Assembly (NCBI GenBank): GCA_033297205.1
Contig: MU859447.1
Location: 1 to 15,406, forward strand
DNA: 15,406 bases
Reading direction: 5' to 3'
Origin: Pseudoneurospora amorphoporcata
Taxonomy: Eukaryota > Ascomycota > Sordariomycetes > Sordariales > Sordariaceae
Of this stretch, positions 1 through 9,819 are shown piece by piece (the first letter of the stretch is position 1; every line of letters begins with the position of its first letter). Both the position numbers and the translations under genes were made by a program. The notes below the pieces were generated by a model. That model was not told the DNA's origin. It saw nothing but the letters and a program-made list of their open reading frames with translations, and did no database searches.

Positions 1-410
1 GACCTCTTTTATAATACTTCTATTGTATTTGCAACCACGCTGCGACTACGCTGCTTCCTTCAGCACTGCTGTCGTACCACCGCTTCCGCTCCGCTCTGCT
101 ACAAGTGCATAGTTCACTGTAGCATCCCTATAATAGTACTATCATCATAGGCTAGTTAGGGCATTGCAGCAAACAAATAGTAAAAATTCTAATATCTTTA
201 GAGTTTTTCATTACGTTTATAAAAGGAAATGAAATTCAATTAGTAATATAAATTATATAAAAATCTACATACAAAAGATTTTAATTATCTTAAAGTTAAT
301 ACGAAGTATAATTATAAAGAGATACTATAAAAATATTATCGTTTTTATAACTAGTATTATTACCTAATATATTAAAAGAAAGATAAAAACGACGAGATTA
401 ATAGGAATTA
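1..410. repeat. A+T-rich, RIP-like block
   Basis: From about 125 to 410 the sequence is overwhelmingly A and T, rich in TA and ATA steps, with stops in every frame. The first 120 bases are more balanced. This composition is what repeat-induced point mutation leaves in old transposon copies of filamentous ascomycetes. No terminal repeats or transposase remnant can be recognised, so the element family is unknown and the RIP reading is inference from composition alone. Confidence 0.5.
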
Positions 411-1580
411 GAAGGTTGGCAGTCTCTAGAACCTCCTCTTTTACCAAGCAGCTATGCTAGCGGGGGAGGCCACTTTTCTTACCCCTGTAACCCAATCAAG
501 CCTCCTTGTACGGCCACGATGGCGCCTCAGTTTCAATGTGACTCCCAGATATATTAGATTGTAAGAGGGAAGGATAAAACCTAGTTAAATGAGAAAAAGT
601 GGTAGTCGGGCAGGGCAGGTCATCATAGCATATATACCTACCCGCCGCATCACTTACTGCATTGTATAAGGTATCTTGTGATTCATCTTGAAACCCTGGT
701 TGTTGTTGTTTTTTTGGGAGGCTTTTTTTTTGGATCTTTTTTTTTTTTTTTTCCCACATTGAAGCGGAACAGAAGCCATCGACATCATCATTTATCGGCT
801 CTGCTCGGGCTTATACTCCACCCAGGCCCCAGGCGGAAGTTCCACCCCAGGGACGTTGCTTCCTCGTCTCCTTCAACAACTCCGTTCCGTGGTGTTAGGT
901 CGAGAGCCAGGATGCGTGCCATGATAGGCACCTACTTCATCAGACGTTGCGGTAACTGTTGTAATTCCGTATGAGCCGCCTCTGGGAATTCCCAGAGTAG
1001 CCTACCAACGTTCAGGTGGCATCCCGAATCTTATTCTATCCAGCTTTGTTTTGCGCGTCGTAGATTCGTTAAGGCACAAACCACGACGAATTTTTAAAAG
1101 GGCTACTCTATGGCATATCCATCCGGCACGATGGCATTGGTATAACCACTTTCATTGTCATCTTGGCACGGTGTTACCGCCAGACGGGAAGTTAGAGTTG
1201 GCCGGTGTCCGCTCTGCCACTGAGTTCGTCGGCCGTGTAGATAGATTCTCGTCCGGTTATAACCCAGTGGTGATTCTCTTGTTGTAGTCTGGATTACACT
1301 CGCGTTTTCTTGTATAACAGCACGGAAAATCACCATTGCTGCCTTGTAGTCGAGAGTACCCTTCCTTGGTGGGTGCCGCCGCATGGCCCAGACTTGACGA
1401 GCCATCTGCTCGCAAACATATAAACAACAGGTAAAATAAGCAAAAACGAAAACCAAGATCCAAATGCGCCAACAGCCAGCCATCATCGAGACCCCCGAGA
1501 ACGCCTTATCCAACGCAATGTTAAAGATAATGGTGGTATCTTTGCATCTCTTCCCAAGCCGATAACCTGATGATGGCACT
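411..1580. other. Intergenic, no supported gene
   Basis: No convincing gene is seen here. The part nearest the gene at 1581 reads on the minus strand as T-rich sequence typical of a 3' untranslated region. Several open frames cross the stretch, but none has fungal-like codon use or a recognisable domain. T-rich tracts lie at about 701-752. Confidence 0.5.
701..752. repeat. T-rich low-complexity tract
   Basis: A TTG triplet run leads into three T runs separated by short G-containing interruptions. It lies in intergenic DNA and is probably a simple sequence tract of no specific function. Confidence 0.7.
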
Positions 1581-2455
1581 TTATCCAACCCAGATCCTTC
1601 TCTCGGCACATGCCAAACATCTCCTATGTTCGCCCAAATTACTGATCGAACAACTGAAACAAACCATCTTCCAACAAGCTTCGCATTGCGACAAGCTACT
1701 GTCGTATTCATCGTTCCCTTGTTCATATCCGGAGCTGTCGTGAGTGGTGGAGACATCCACCATGTCGACGTCGTGGTCTCCCCCTTCTTCCCTTCTCATG
1801 GCATGACTGTTCCCACCACTACCGCCACTGTTACCACTCGGGCCTGCCCCACAATCCTCACAGCTCGTAGGAGTATCTAGGAGTATGTTGCCAGAGGTGT
1901 CCGATAAAGTTGCAGGAGACATGTGGGAGAGAGTTGTCGTGGCTGGAGCAGCAGGAAGGTTCCAGAAGCTATGAAGCGAGCGCTGTTGACCGCGGCTGGC
2001 TTGTTGTTGCTTTTGGGGGGTGACAGACGGTCCTACGGCGTCGACAGTACTTGGTTGCTGCTGCTGATGGGGGTTCAAGGCTGGGCTTGCGGCTTGGTGT
2101 TGTTGTCCGTGGTGTTGCTGTTGCTGTTGGGCGGCATAGAGCAAGCTTAGGGTCCGTTCTGGCACCACGTCGAGTAAGCGTTAGTCCCGTGTCCGATGGA
2201 GGGAGAGAAGAGCTGGGCAGACGCACGATGAACTTCTTCCTCAGAAGGCCGGTTGTTGCGATACCGCTTCATGGTGCGGCTGTGAAGATGGGATGGCGTG
2301 GATAAGGGGATCGTGGAAAATGATTTCTGGCTATTAATGACAGAAGCGATTGCGCTCAGGTCGAAGCCATGGTCGTTGGATGTTCCAGCCGGTGGGGACG
2401 GCAAGGTTGAGCTGAAGGAGAGCTCAGACTCTGATCGTTTGCGCTTGAGGAACAT
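1581..2455 (-). CDS. Conserved fungal protein of unknown function, polyQ, four CxxC pairs
   Basis: Two exons (2227-2455 and 1581-2158) give 268 residues. The 68-nt intron at 2159-2226 starts GTGCGT, has a CTAAC branch site and ends CCAG, and it keeps the frame (phase 1). The ATG at 2455 was chosen because it opens the MFLKRKRSESE segment, which resembles the start of homologues I remember from other ascomycetes. The N-terminus is basic and Ser-rich, followed by a charged block near residues 62-76 (MKRYRNNRPSEEEVH). Polyglutamine and His-rich tracts lie at about 83-128. Four CxxC pairs follow: C176/C179, C235/C238, C243/C246 and C257/C260, the last three forming a compact probable zinc-binding C-terminus ending in WVG. 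Between the first and second pairs is a Gly/Ser and acidic linker. I recognise the family but know no function; a nuclear zinc-ribbon-like role would be inference. Confidence 0.82.
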
Positions 2456-2740
2456 GTCGCAATGTCGCGTTGAACTTTGGCACACGAGACAGTGTAGGTT
2501 CGGAAAACATATGACCAGGGATGGCGGTTGTAAATTTTCCACCAGGTCAGCTTGGGACGTGGTGTTGTAAGATGTTTAAAGCACTGTAGTTGAAAGTTAA
2601 AGTAGGAAGTCAAAGCCACCTTACGCGACCCGCGACCGAGAAGTGATGTACAACCAAGGTAACGTCGAGTCTTGGCAGTGTTGGGGTAACGGCAATAGAC
2701 CCTGCATTTGCAACCCTTCCCTATTTCATACAAACCTTCT

Positions 2741-3020
2741 ATAAGAGCGAAGCTTCAGAGTATATATCTTCGTGTATTGCTAAAGCTCAACGTAAATAAA
2801 TAACTACTCTAGCTATAATGAATTCTATGTTCGACTGAGTTTGTTTATGTAAAAAAAATTAAAATAAGACATATTTTTTTATTTGTTATCTAAATAGCAT
2901 TCAGATATATTGATGCTGGTGCGTTTATAGTAGATTTAACTTACTTAGCTGTAAGGTTCTTAGGTAAGTATGAGAAACTATGCTTTAGTATAGTTATAGA
3001 AGTCTTCTCAGTTACTACAA
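2741..3020. repeat. A+T-rich, RIP-like block
   Basis: A sharply A+T-rich stretch with TATATA, AAAAAAATTAAAA and similar runs, ending abruptly at a GC-balanced island at about 3025. The composition fits a RIP-degraded repeat. No element family can be assigned. Confidence 0.5.
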
Positions 3021-3180
3021 GCAGTGTCATGGCATGGCTGGACTGGTTACCGAAGGACTGGCCGCAGGGTCAATTGCACGACCGCGACACATCGGATGAA
3101 CGGTCCACGGCCTTATCTTATCTAGAGCTCCCGGAAAGGGAAGGCGGCAACGAGTGGCAGATCTAACTTATATGTCCAGA

Positions 3181-3748
3181 TCCGTAATGCCTTCGTTGTT
3201 TACTTTCCCTTTCCTCTTTACACTTAATGTTACTTTGAATTGTGCCTCCTAATCTTGTAGTCGTATCTCTTGTAGGATCACGCTTTCACAAGCAGCATAT
3301 ATCGACAATCGCAGTTAGTGATGCAACTTTCAAGTTCACTTAGTTCTCCTAGACTAGAAAATCTAGTTAGAATCAGTAAAGAAGATAAGGTGTATTGAAT
3401 CTAAGAGTTCGATATTAGGCATTGCAATAAAAATCTGGCAATGAAGATAAAATCTAATGCTAGGAACTCAACATATCAGAGCTTTCAGGCTATCTATTAT
3501 TCTCTTTACTCTTATTTAATATAAACGGTATACACACCCGCCCTTACGCTTCTAAGCCTGCGGTGTATCATAAGCCCGTGTTAGCTATTCAACAACGTTC
3601 TAGTTTACATACCAGGGGCCACAGAGCTTGTAAACCATTTATGCAAGTCCCCAAGTCCGCCTCCCATAGTTTTCGCTAGCCCATTTTAAGGCCCTTGTCA
3701 GGTCAAATCGTCAGGACCAAGTAGCTCATGCGATTCCATGTTCCGACG
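3181..3748. repeat. A+T-rich block and gene-free flank
   Basis: 3181-3530 is A+T-rich with many TAG/TAA trinucleotides and no open frame, like the blocks at 1-410 and 2741-3020. From 3531 to 3748 the composition returns to normal, with nothing recognisable before the coding-like segment at 3749. Confidence 0.4.
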
Positions 3749-3955
3749 CTACTTGGCCCCGAACTGCCCAAACTTGCCGTCGACGTAGAAGTCGGCCAAC
3801 GCCTTGGGTGCACTTCCGGCTCACTCCTTAGTCAGGCATACCGACGAACGCGAAGCCTTCCACATAGCTTCACGAGAAGAGGAGGCGCGTTGTTGTACTC
3901 TCATCCATTGACGTTTTATGTCTTGCGCCATGTGTGTCAATTTGTTGGCATCTTC
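3749..3955 (-). pseudogene. Coding-like segment broken by one TGA; decayed or mis-resolved gene
   Basis: One minus-strand frame is open from 3955 to a TAG at 3749-3751, except for a single TGA at 3821-3823. The part after the TGA (3752-3820) ends in DFYVDGKFGQFGAK and uses almost only G- or C-ending codons (GCC, GAC, TTC, TAC, GTC, AAG), which strongly suggests real or former coding sequence. The part before the TGA is less biased and contains a possible start, MAQDIKRQWM. A GTATGC after codon SRSS could be a donor, but the resulting intron would be under 40 nt. Another solution, a 61-nt intron (GTGAAG, CTGAC branch, GAAG end), joins the tail to the neighbouring frame upstream (about 3885-4110). 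I do not recognise the protein. It may be a small spliced gene or a broken one. Confidence 0.3.
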
Positions 3956-4339
3956 TTAATAGCTGGATTACAGCCTGCTGATGAGGAGCGTCAGGGATTT
4001 CGTAGCCGTTAGGCGAGTTGCGCTCAGTGTGAAGGTGGCGGCGTGATGGATGGGTGAGATGCAACGATTTGCGGATAGACGGCTGACTGGTCTTCTAAAT
4101 AGACCCCATCACTTACTTCCATACCGTTAGGGTTCAGGTATCAACCACGTCGTACGCGCACCGATTGACAGAAGATTTGACAGAGAGATGACATATCCGT
4201 GCTGAAAGGCTAGCTTCCCTGCATTCCAAAAGGCCATTTTGTCTCCTTGCGCGGTGAGCCCTAATGTCCAGAATCCGTCTCTTTCCAAACTCCGGGTTAG
4301 GTATACTTTGCCTTTGGTTCATGAGTTCGGACATAGTAA
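3956..4339. other. Possible upstream exons of the 3749 segment
   Basis: The minus strand shows several short open frames and splice-like signals: an ATG in good context at about 4225 (CAAAATGGCC), GTAAGT, CCTAAC and TATTTAG. No combination gives a single convincing protein. The left part may carry upstream exons of the segment at 3749-3955; the right part is probably the 3' untranslated region of polymerase kappa. Confidence 0.25.
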
Positions 4340-6277
4340 TCATCCAAAACAAAGCCTTTTCTGCTTCGGGTCGGGTGTCGTAGCTTGTCGCCCTCTCTTT
4401 CTCTCCTTTGGCTTCTTGGGTTCCATCTTTGAGGTTTTGCGCTCTGGGGTCGGCATGGCAGCCTCCTCCTGTATGGTCTCACGGATTGCTTGTCGCGAGA
4501 GACATAGGTCAATGTGGTCGTTGAAACGCCTTTCTTCCGCTGCCTGCGGCCTGTTGCAAATCGGGCAATCCCACCACTCTGGCTCTGCAACAAGGGGCTC
4601 TGCGTCGACCCCTCGCGGACGAAGCGCAATCTCATTCCCATCTCTCTGTGGGACAACTTGGCTGGGTGAGTATCGCCCCATTAGTTTTGTTTCCGCTATA
4701 TCGTGGGCTGCTTGCTCTTCCGATGCAGCTGATATTTTCACGGGCCATTTCTCCCATTCACTGCCATCCATGTCTGGAGTTTTCTTTGCGGAAGTGGTCT
4801 CATACTCTTGCAGTTCATTACCCCGCGATTTTAGGCCAAAAAATGCCATTGTATCTGGCTTCTTCGTACTTACGAGATGTGTACATCTCAAGCCCATCAA
4901 GCGTAGCTTCATGCCTGGGATTTCCTGCTCTAGTTTCGTAAGCATCGGAAGCGCGTAGTTGTACAGGTCCGTAGCGAGGTGTACGGCCCGGGGCAAAACA
5001 GCCTGGCGGGTGAGGACCTCGAAAGTGTGAAGCTTCACTTTGAGACACAAAGTTCGGCCCTTGCATTCGGCCCGGCGCAGATCTTGTTCAAGATCCTCCG
5101 ACGTCTGACGCAGCTTGTTCCGGAACTCTGTCGGGTCGCTCATGTCACGAAAAGTGCTCTCGGTGCCGACGCTCTTGCGCTCATGTGTCTCTGCTGGCTT
5201 TACGCACGTGCGACCTAAGCCCAGATAACAGTGAATAAGGAATTCATAGGCTTTCTCCCCAAAAAGTGGACGAAGGTACTGCCTATTGGAGTAGATATCA
5301 CCAAGTGTATGGATTCCCACTGCTGCAAGCTCGCGCTCAAACACGCGTCCTATGCCGTTCACCTTGCGACATGGAAGGTTCCGCATAAACTCCATGATAG
5401 CGACACGTTCGTTGGACAAGACGTATTGCCCGTTTGGTTTGTTCATATTGGAGCAGATCTTGGCGAGCCTTGTATTTGCGGCGATGCCCGCAGAAACAGT
5501 GATGCTCGTCTTTTCGTGGATTTCGCTCCGCATTTTGGCCACGGCGTCGGCCGCGGTCATGGCATGTCGAGCACAATAATCGGTAATGTTGAGGTACGCC
5601 TCGTCTATGCTTGCGCTCTCAAAATTGGGATCGTACTCGGCTATGATTTCGCGCACTTCGCCGGCCTTTGCTGTGTACTTGTCGAAATTAATCGGGAGCA
5701 AAATGAGCTCGGGACAGAGCTTCTTGGCGACGAAGCCTGCCATGCCACTGCGGCAGCCGTACTTTCGGGCGATGTAGTTGCAAGTGGTGAGGACCCCCCC
5801 GCCGACGGCAAAAGGGAGGTCCTTAAGTTCAGGGCGACCCAGTTGTTCCACGGCGGCGTAAAAAGCATCACAGTCGACATGAACTATGTGCTGGGACAGA
5901 TCTCGCGACAGCTCCAGTTGAGCAATAAGGTTGTCGGCGACTCGAAGCTCATGGCCAAGGTCAAGTTTCTCCAGCTGTCGTTTCTGGCTAAGAATCTGGT
6001 CGATCTTGGCTGTAAGACTCTTGTCCCTGGCCTCCTCACGGTTGAAGAATTTGGAACCCTTAGAGGCATTGTAGATGATCTCGGACACCTTCGACTGGTC
6101 AACGGTATCCTGTCCAGCCTTCAGCAGCGAAGGCCCCAGAAGGCTGTACTTGAGTGAAGCAGCTGCATCCTCGCTGTTTTCCTTGGTGGTGTCTTGTGGA
6201 GGCGGCAAATTCTTTGTGTATCCGCTGGGGTCATCCGTATCGGTTCCGCTCGTGTCTGGCTGTGCTTTTGTGGTCAT
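4340..6277 (-). CDS. polK: DNA polymerase kappa (Y-family, DinB type)
   Basis: This intronless 645-residue gene encodes a translesion DNA polymerase that acts in the nucleus on damaged templates. Residues 130-144 carry motif I (VDCDAFYAAVE), with catalytic D135 and probable steric gate Y140. Residues 221-231 hold SASIDEAYLNI, with catalytic D225 and E226. Residues 262-286 (SAGIAANTRLAKICSNMNKPNG) are the usual DinB palm segment. The little-finger domain follows at about 365-470. The N-terminal extension (about 1-125) matches the N-clasp of kappa enzymes and separates it from bacterial DinB. A UBZ4 ubiquitin-binding finger is complete at C571, C574, H588, C592, with D590 at the ubiquitin-contact position. 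A basic run at 618-630 is a likely nuclear signal. The extreme C-terminus QKRLCFG is only PIP-box-like. The ATG context is CGCCATGACC. The family assignment is secure. Confidence 0.96.
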   Translation of the reverse strand: MTTKAQPDTSGTDTDDPSGYTKNLPPPQDTTKENSEDAAASLKYSLLGPSLLKAGQDTVDQSKVSEIIYNASKGSKFFNREEARDKSLTAKIDQILSQKRQLEKLDLGHELRVADNLIAQLELSRDLSQHIVHVDCDAFYAAVEQLGRPELKDLPFAVGGGVLTTCNYIARKYGCRSGMAGFVAKKLCPELILLPINFDKYTAKAGEVREIIAEYDPNFESASIDEAYLNITDYCARHAMTAADAVAKMRSEIHEKTSITVSAGIAANTRLAKICSNMNKPNGQYVLSNERVAIMEFMRNLPCRKVNGIGRVFERELAAVGIHTLGDIYSNRQYLRPLFGEKAYEFLIHCYLGLGRTCVKPAETHERKSVGTESTFRDMSDPTEFRNKLRQTSEDLEQDLRRAECKGRTLCLKVKLHTFEVLTRQAVLPRAVHLATDLYNYALPMLTKLEQEIPGMKLRLMGLRCTHLVSTKKPDTMAFFGLKSRGNELQEYETTSAKKTPDMDGSEWEKWPVKISAASEEQAAHDIAETKLMGRYSPSQVVPQRDGNEIALRPRGVDAEPLVAEPEWWDCPICNRPQAAEERRFNDHIDLCLSRQAIRETIQEEAAMPTPERKTSKMEPKKPKERKRGRQATTPDPKQKRLCFG

Positions 6278-6862
6278 GGCGTAGATGCAGTGCCGAGTGA
6301 GCAGCGGAGACTCTGGCAGTGATAGCGCATTTCAGTAAGTGAGCGTCGCGGGTCAAAAGATGCTTCTCCGATATGGCTTGCGCCCGGGGTATCTGGCGCT
6401 GTGCGAGGAAAGGAAGACTATATCCCTATTTATGAGGCGATCGCACATGAGCAATGATACCTAGTAACAAAGACCACGCAGGTGCAACCTTGGGTTTTGG
6501 AAGAGAACGGAGGGGAGGTAAGAACGGAGGCACGGTTAGGTTACCATGTCAAAAGGCGACGCGCTTGGGCGGGCCAGTCTTGCCCGAACGTCGCGTTAGC
6601 AGCCACCAAGTCACGAGACCTCCTGCGTGGGCCCCTTTTCCCATTTACAACTGGGGTTAGGGTTGACTGCCAACAGTGTCAGCGTGACGGCGTCAGGTGT
6701 AACTCTTTTAAGTCTAACGAAGAAGTGCACTCAGCAGGTTGCTTTCCAAGTGCAAACACGTCGTATCAAACTCTTATACTAAAATTCCCATGGCTTTTTG
6801 TCAAACACTTTTGGGAGAAAAAAGTAATCGCCAGCAATCGTACCGGCAAGAAAAAAAACGCA
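6278..6862. other. Intergenic: polK promoter side and TRK 3' end
   Basis: This stretch holds the upstream region of polymerase kappa and the 3' flank of the TRK gene, both on the minus strand. No TATA box or known damage-response element stands out. A plus-strand open frame running from about 6482 into the TRK gene has no recognisable domain and overlaps real exons in antisense. Confidence 0.5.
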
Positions 6863-9188
6863 CTAGCCCTCTTCAGACCCACCATCACAAATGATAACGC
6901 TCCGTCGAAGCCGATGGTCCTCCTCTTCTTCTTCGTGCATCTCGTCTCCGGGGAGACGGACCGCTCGATCAAGTGCTACCGGCAGGTTTCTATGCCGTCC
7001 CCTCAACATGACAGCGCAAAGGACCACCTTCGAAGCAGTATGCCACCCCCCAGCAAAACTGTAGTTGGCGTTGGGGAGCCCGACGCTAATCCCAACACAG
7101 CCGTAAGCAGATACCACTTCAAAAATCACGTTAAACACGCTGAAAGTGACGGGGTCGACCAAGAAGTTGCTTGTCTCGATCGTAACGATAACAAGGACCG
7201 CGACCCCCAACCACCACATATCGTGCGCCAGCTGTCCCTGGATTTGTTGCTATTGTGCAGGTCATTATGAGGTCAGCTCTTCTCCAGAGGATGGGGTCGA
7301 CTAAACTTACACTAATGAAGCTGATACGGGAATCTGCCGCGGGGTTTGTCGAAGGGGTGCGCACACCGACCCCATGCCAAGTAAAAGTATGGTGAAAGAC
7401 TCGACCGATGGCTGACGTCCCGCTGTGACTAATTTGACGAGCAAGGCCTGTTACTCCTGAAGGCCCATGTAAACCGGCTTCGGTGTCTGGCGGTACCGGG
7501 TCACCAGAGTATATGCCCAGCGACCGTTCTTCATACACATTGGTGTGCCTCAGGGTTATAACCACAGGAAAGCACGAAATGTACATCATGATGGTATACA
7601 ACACCTGGACGCCAATGTACAAGGAAGGGATAGCGATCACGTAGAAACCCCCAGAACGTACAGCTATCCACGCAGTCAGCTTTTATTTTGTGCGACATTA
7701 AGCGACCAAGAAAGACCCAGAACAAAGCTTACCAACTGCTTGGAAAAGACCATCGATAACTCGTGAGCCTTTCGAAAGCGACTCAACGGCGGGGTTGCCG
7801 ATGTTCAAAAGCTCGAAAGCGACCCAGTCGACGCTATTGAGGAGGGTAAGCATAAAAGCCAGCCACCAAGTCTGTCTCTGTGGGAACAGGTTCGTATATA
7901 CTCGACGGGGGTAGTCAAGAATGAACTGTAGTGTTTCTTTCAGTTCGCAAAACTCCGTCTCCACGGTCGCTCCGGCCAATACCTTGAGGAGGCCCCACAG
8001 AATCAGCCGGAGAAATATCGGAAAGGCAGTATTTCCAGCCAGGATGAGCAATCCCATGGTGACCAGAACATAATATGAATCCTGGAATGATATCATGTTG
8101 AGGTCTAGAAGCGACATTCCCGAGTTGTTGAAGGCTGAGGCGCCGTTGAAGATCCCAAGCCACCATGGGTTGATGCCGTTTCTGAGGGGCGGTTCAGGGC
8201 GGTGGTGGTTTATCCAGGCGCCCAACGCAATGCATCCGATGAGCTGCCAAAGGAAAAAATAGAGCGGTACGATAACCGCCAAAACCCTAAGAGCGCGGTA
8301 CTCGCAACCTCCAAGCACACGGCGCTCCTCTCGGGAGAGATCGTGGAACTGAGCGTTTCTGCCTGCCGCGCGAGCGAAAAGGCTGCGCACGCCAAAGTCG
8401 CCCTTCTCGTCCCTCTCCGTTTCCGTAGGCTCCTGCCTATGAGAGCCTATCCTGCGGGCCGCATTGTTCATACTCCCAAGATATCCGTATTGCGCCGCCG
8501 TAGAAATGCCAGTTGGTGGGTGTTTCTCGACTCGGAGGCTTGAATGTGGTGTTTCGGCGAATGCAATATGTGCAAGCGTGGGGGGGCGTTGCGGCGCGTT
8601 CTTGTCGGAAAACCTGGTGGTTCCAGTGCACTGGGTGTGATGTTCGTGAACGTTCAGGATTGAATCATCAAGATTGCCCGGACTCGATGTCGATTTGCTG
8701 ACCAGATTAGGGGTTTCGGTCATGGCCGGCAGTGGAATGGCATTCAGTGATCGTCTTCCCTGGGACGGCATGAATCTCGAGCGTGAGAGACTGACTGAAC
8801 TCAACCTGTTGGCCCTCCGAAGCCGATCGGCGCGGACCACGTCCTTGAAGCGCGCCTCAAAGACATGTTTGCGGGCGAGGACGGTCCAGATAGAGACCCA
8901 GATGGCACTGCCGAATATGATGAGAAGAAAAAGTAAGATTTGCTGCCATGTTGTCATCTCACTTAGGTTGACAGTGTTTAGCCCCGTTTCGGTCATGGCA
9001 CTGACAACTAAGAAGAGGCTATCGGCGTAGCTGATTCTATGGGCCGGATTGGATGAGCCCCAGAAGATGAGAGAGGCGAACATGCAGACGACGATGAAGT
9101 AGGCATAGTGAATGCTGATGAAGTTGACGGGCGGCAACATGGCACGAAGCCTCGAGGGGGCGCTCTCGTTTCCGGCACTATGATGCAT
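6863..9188 (-). CDS. trk1: TRK-type potassium transporter
   Basis: Three exons (7733-9188, 7311-7663, 6863-7249) give 731 residues. Introns are 7664-7732 (GTAAGC, CTGAC, GATAG) and 7250-7310 (GTAAGT, CTGAC, AATAG). The protein is a plasma-membrane K+ uptake system of the TrkH/Trk superfamily, built from four membrane-pore-membrane repeats. All four filter loops are visible: AMTETGLN (G69), FNNSGMS (G357), VRSGGF (G491) and AYGCVGIS (G656). The first intron cuts just before the third filter loop. Typical segments include NFISIHYAY near 22, NVYEERSLGIY after the third pore and RGRHRNLPVALDRAV near the end. The cytosolic loop between repeats 1 and 2 (about 105-295) is Ser- and Arg-rich and much shorter than in yeast Trk1. 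The C-terminus carries an acidic run (MHEEEEED). The start at 9188 precedes the first conserved helix by about 20 residues; M17 is an alternative. Confidence 0.95.
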
Positions 9189-9787
9189 AGTGGTGAGAGG
9201 TTGGCTGATGAAGCGGAAATACAGATGAATGTTTCCACTCGATATAAGAGCAAAAGTTGGTGACTGCGAGACTCAACCGGCAGAGGAAGGCGTTGAAAGC
9301 AGGTTGACTAAGTCTACATGACTGAGTTTACCGGTGCACAATCATCAAGAGCAACATGGTCGTCGCCTTCTTGATGTTGCAAAAGCCGCATATAAAAACA
9401 AAACGTGTCAGTGAAGCGAAAGAGACCTTGGATATAGGTGATAGTACGGATGCGGTGAGCTTCGCAATCCCGTCCCTGCTCCGTCTGGGTTTTACCGATT
9501 GTGTTTGCCGCTTCTTTCTGGAAGCAAGCGACGGGCAGCCCCCGAACAAAGCTGCAAATGTCTGTTTGATCAAGCGCTTTGTGCGAGCGGGTTGGAAGGC
9601 TTGATGCCGCAGCGATGCTTCTGGATCTGCAGTCCTCACCTGCAGAGTGTATCCGCGCATGTTAGTATTGTACCACTTGTGGGATACTCCAGTTTGCTCG
9701 GGTTGAGGACAAGCCTTGTTTTCGGACTCACAGCCTGCGTCGGCCTCGGCCAAGCGATGGTTTTTTTTTTCTTTTTTTTTCTTTTTT

Positions 9788-9819
<32 letters not shown>

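Noticed and set aside
1103..1756. 217-codon minus-strand open frame with one hydrophobic stretch
   Set aside because: It overlaps the CxxC gene's exon in another frame, has no fungal codon bias or family resemblance, and most of it lies in the likely 3' untranslated region.
4239..4958. 239-codon plus-strand open frame
   Set aside because: Antisense to the polymerase kappa C-terminus; no independent support.
5231..6157. 308-codon plus-strand open frame
   Set aside because: Entirely antisense to polymerase kappa, a typical shadow of a GC3-biased gene.
6482..7270. 262-codon plus-strand frame with a CxxCx6C stretch like a Zn2Cys6 finger
   Set aside because: The second half is antisense to TRK exons 2-3 and the Cys pattern lacks the rest of the binuclear-cluster motif, so it is taken as chance.
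9328..9753. 141-codon minus-strand frame upstream of the TRK gene
   Set aside because: No recognisable motif, ordinary codon distribution across frames, and no promoter-like context.
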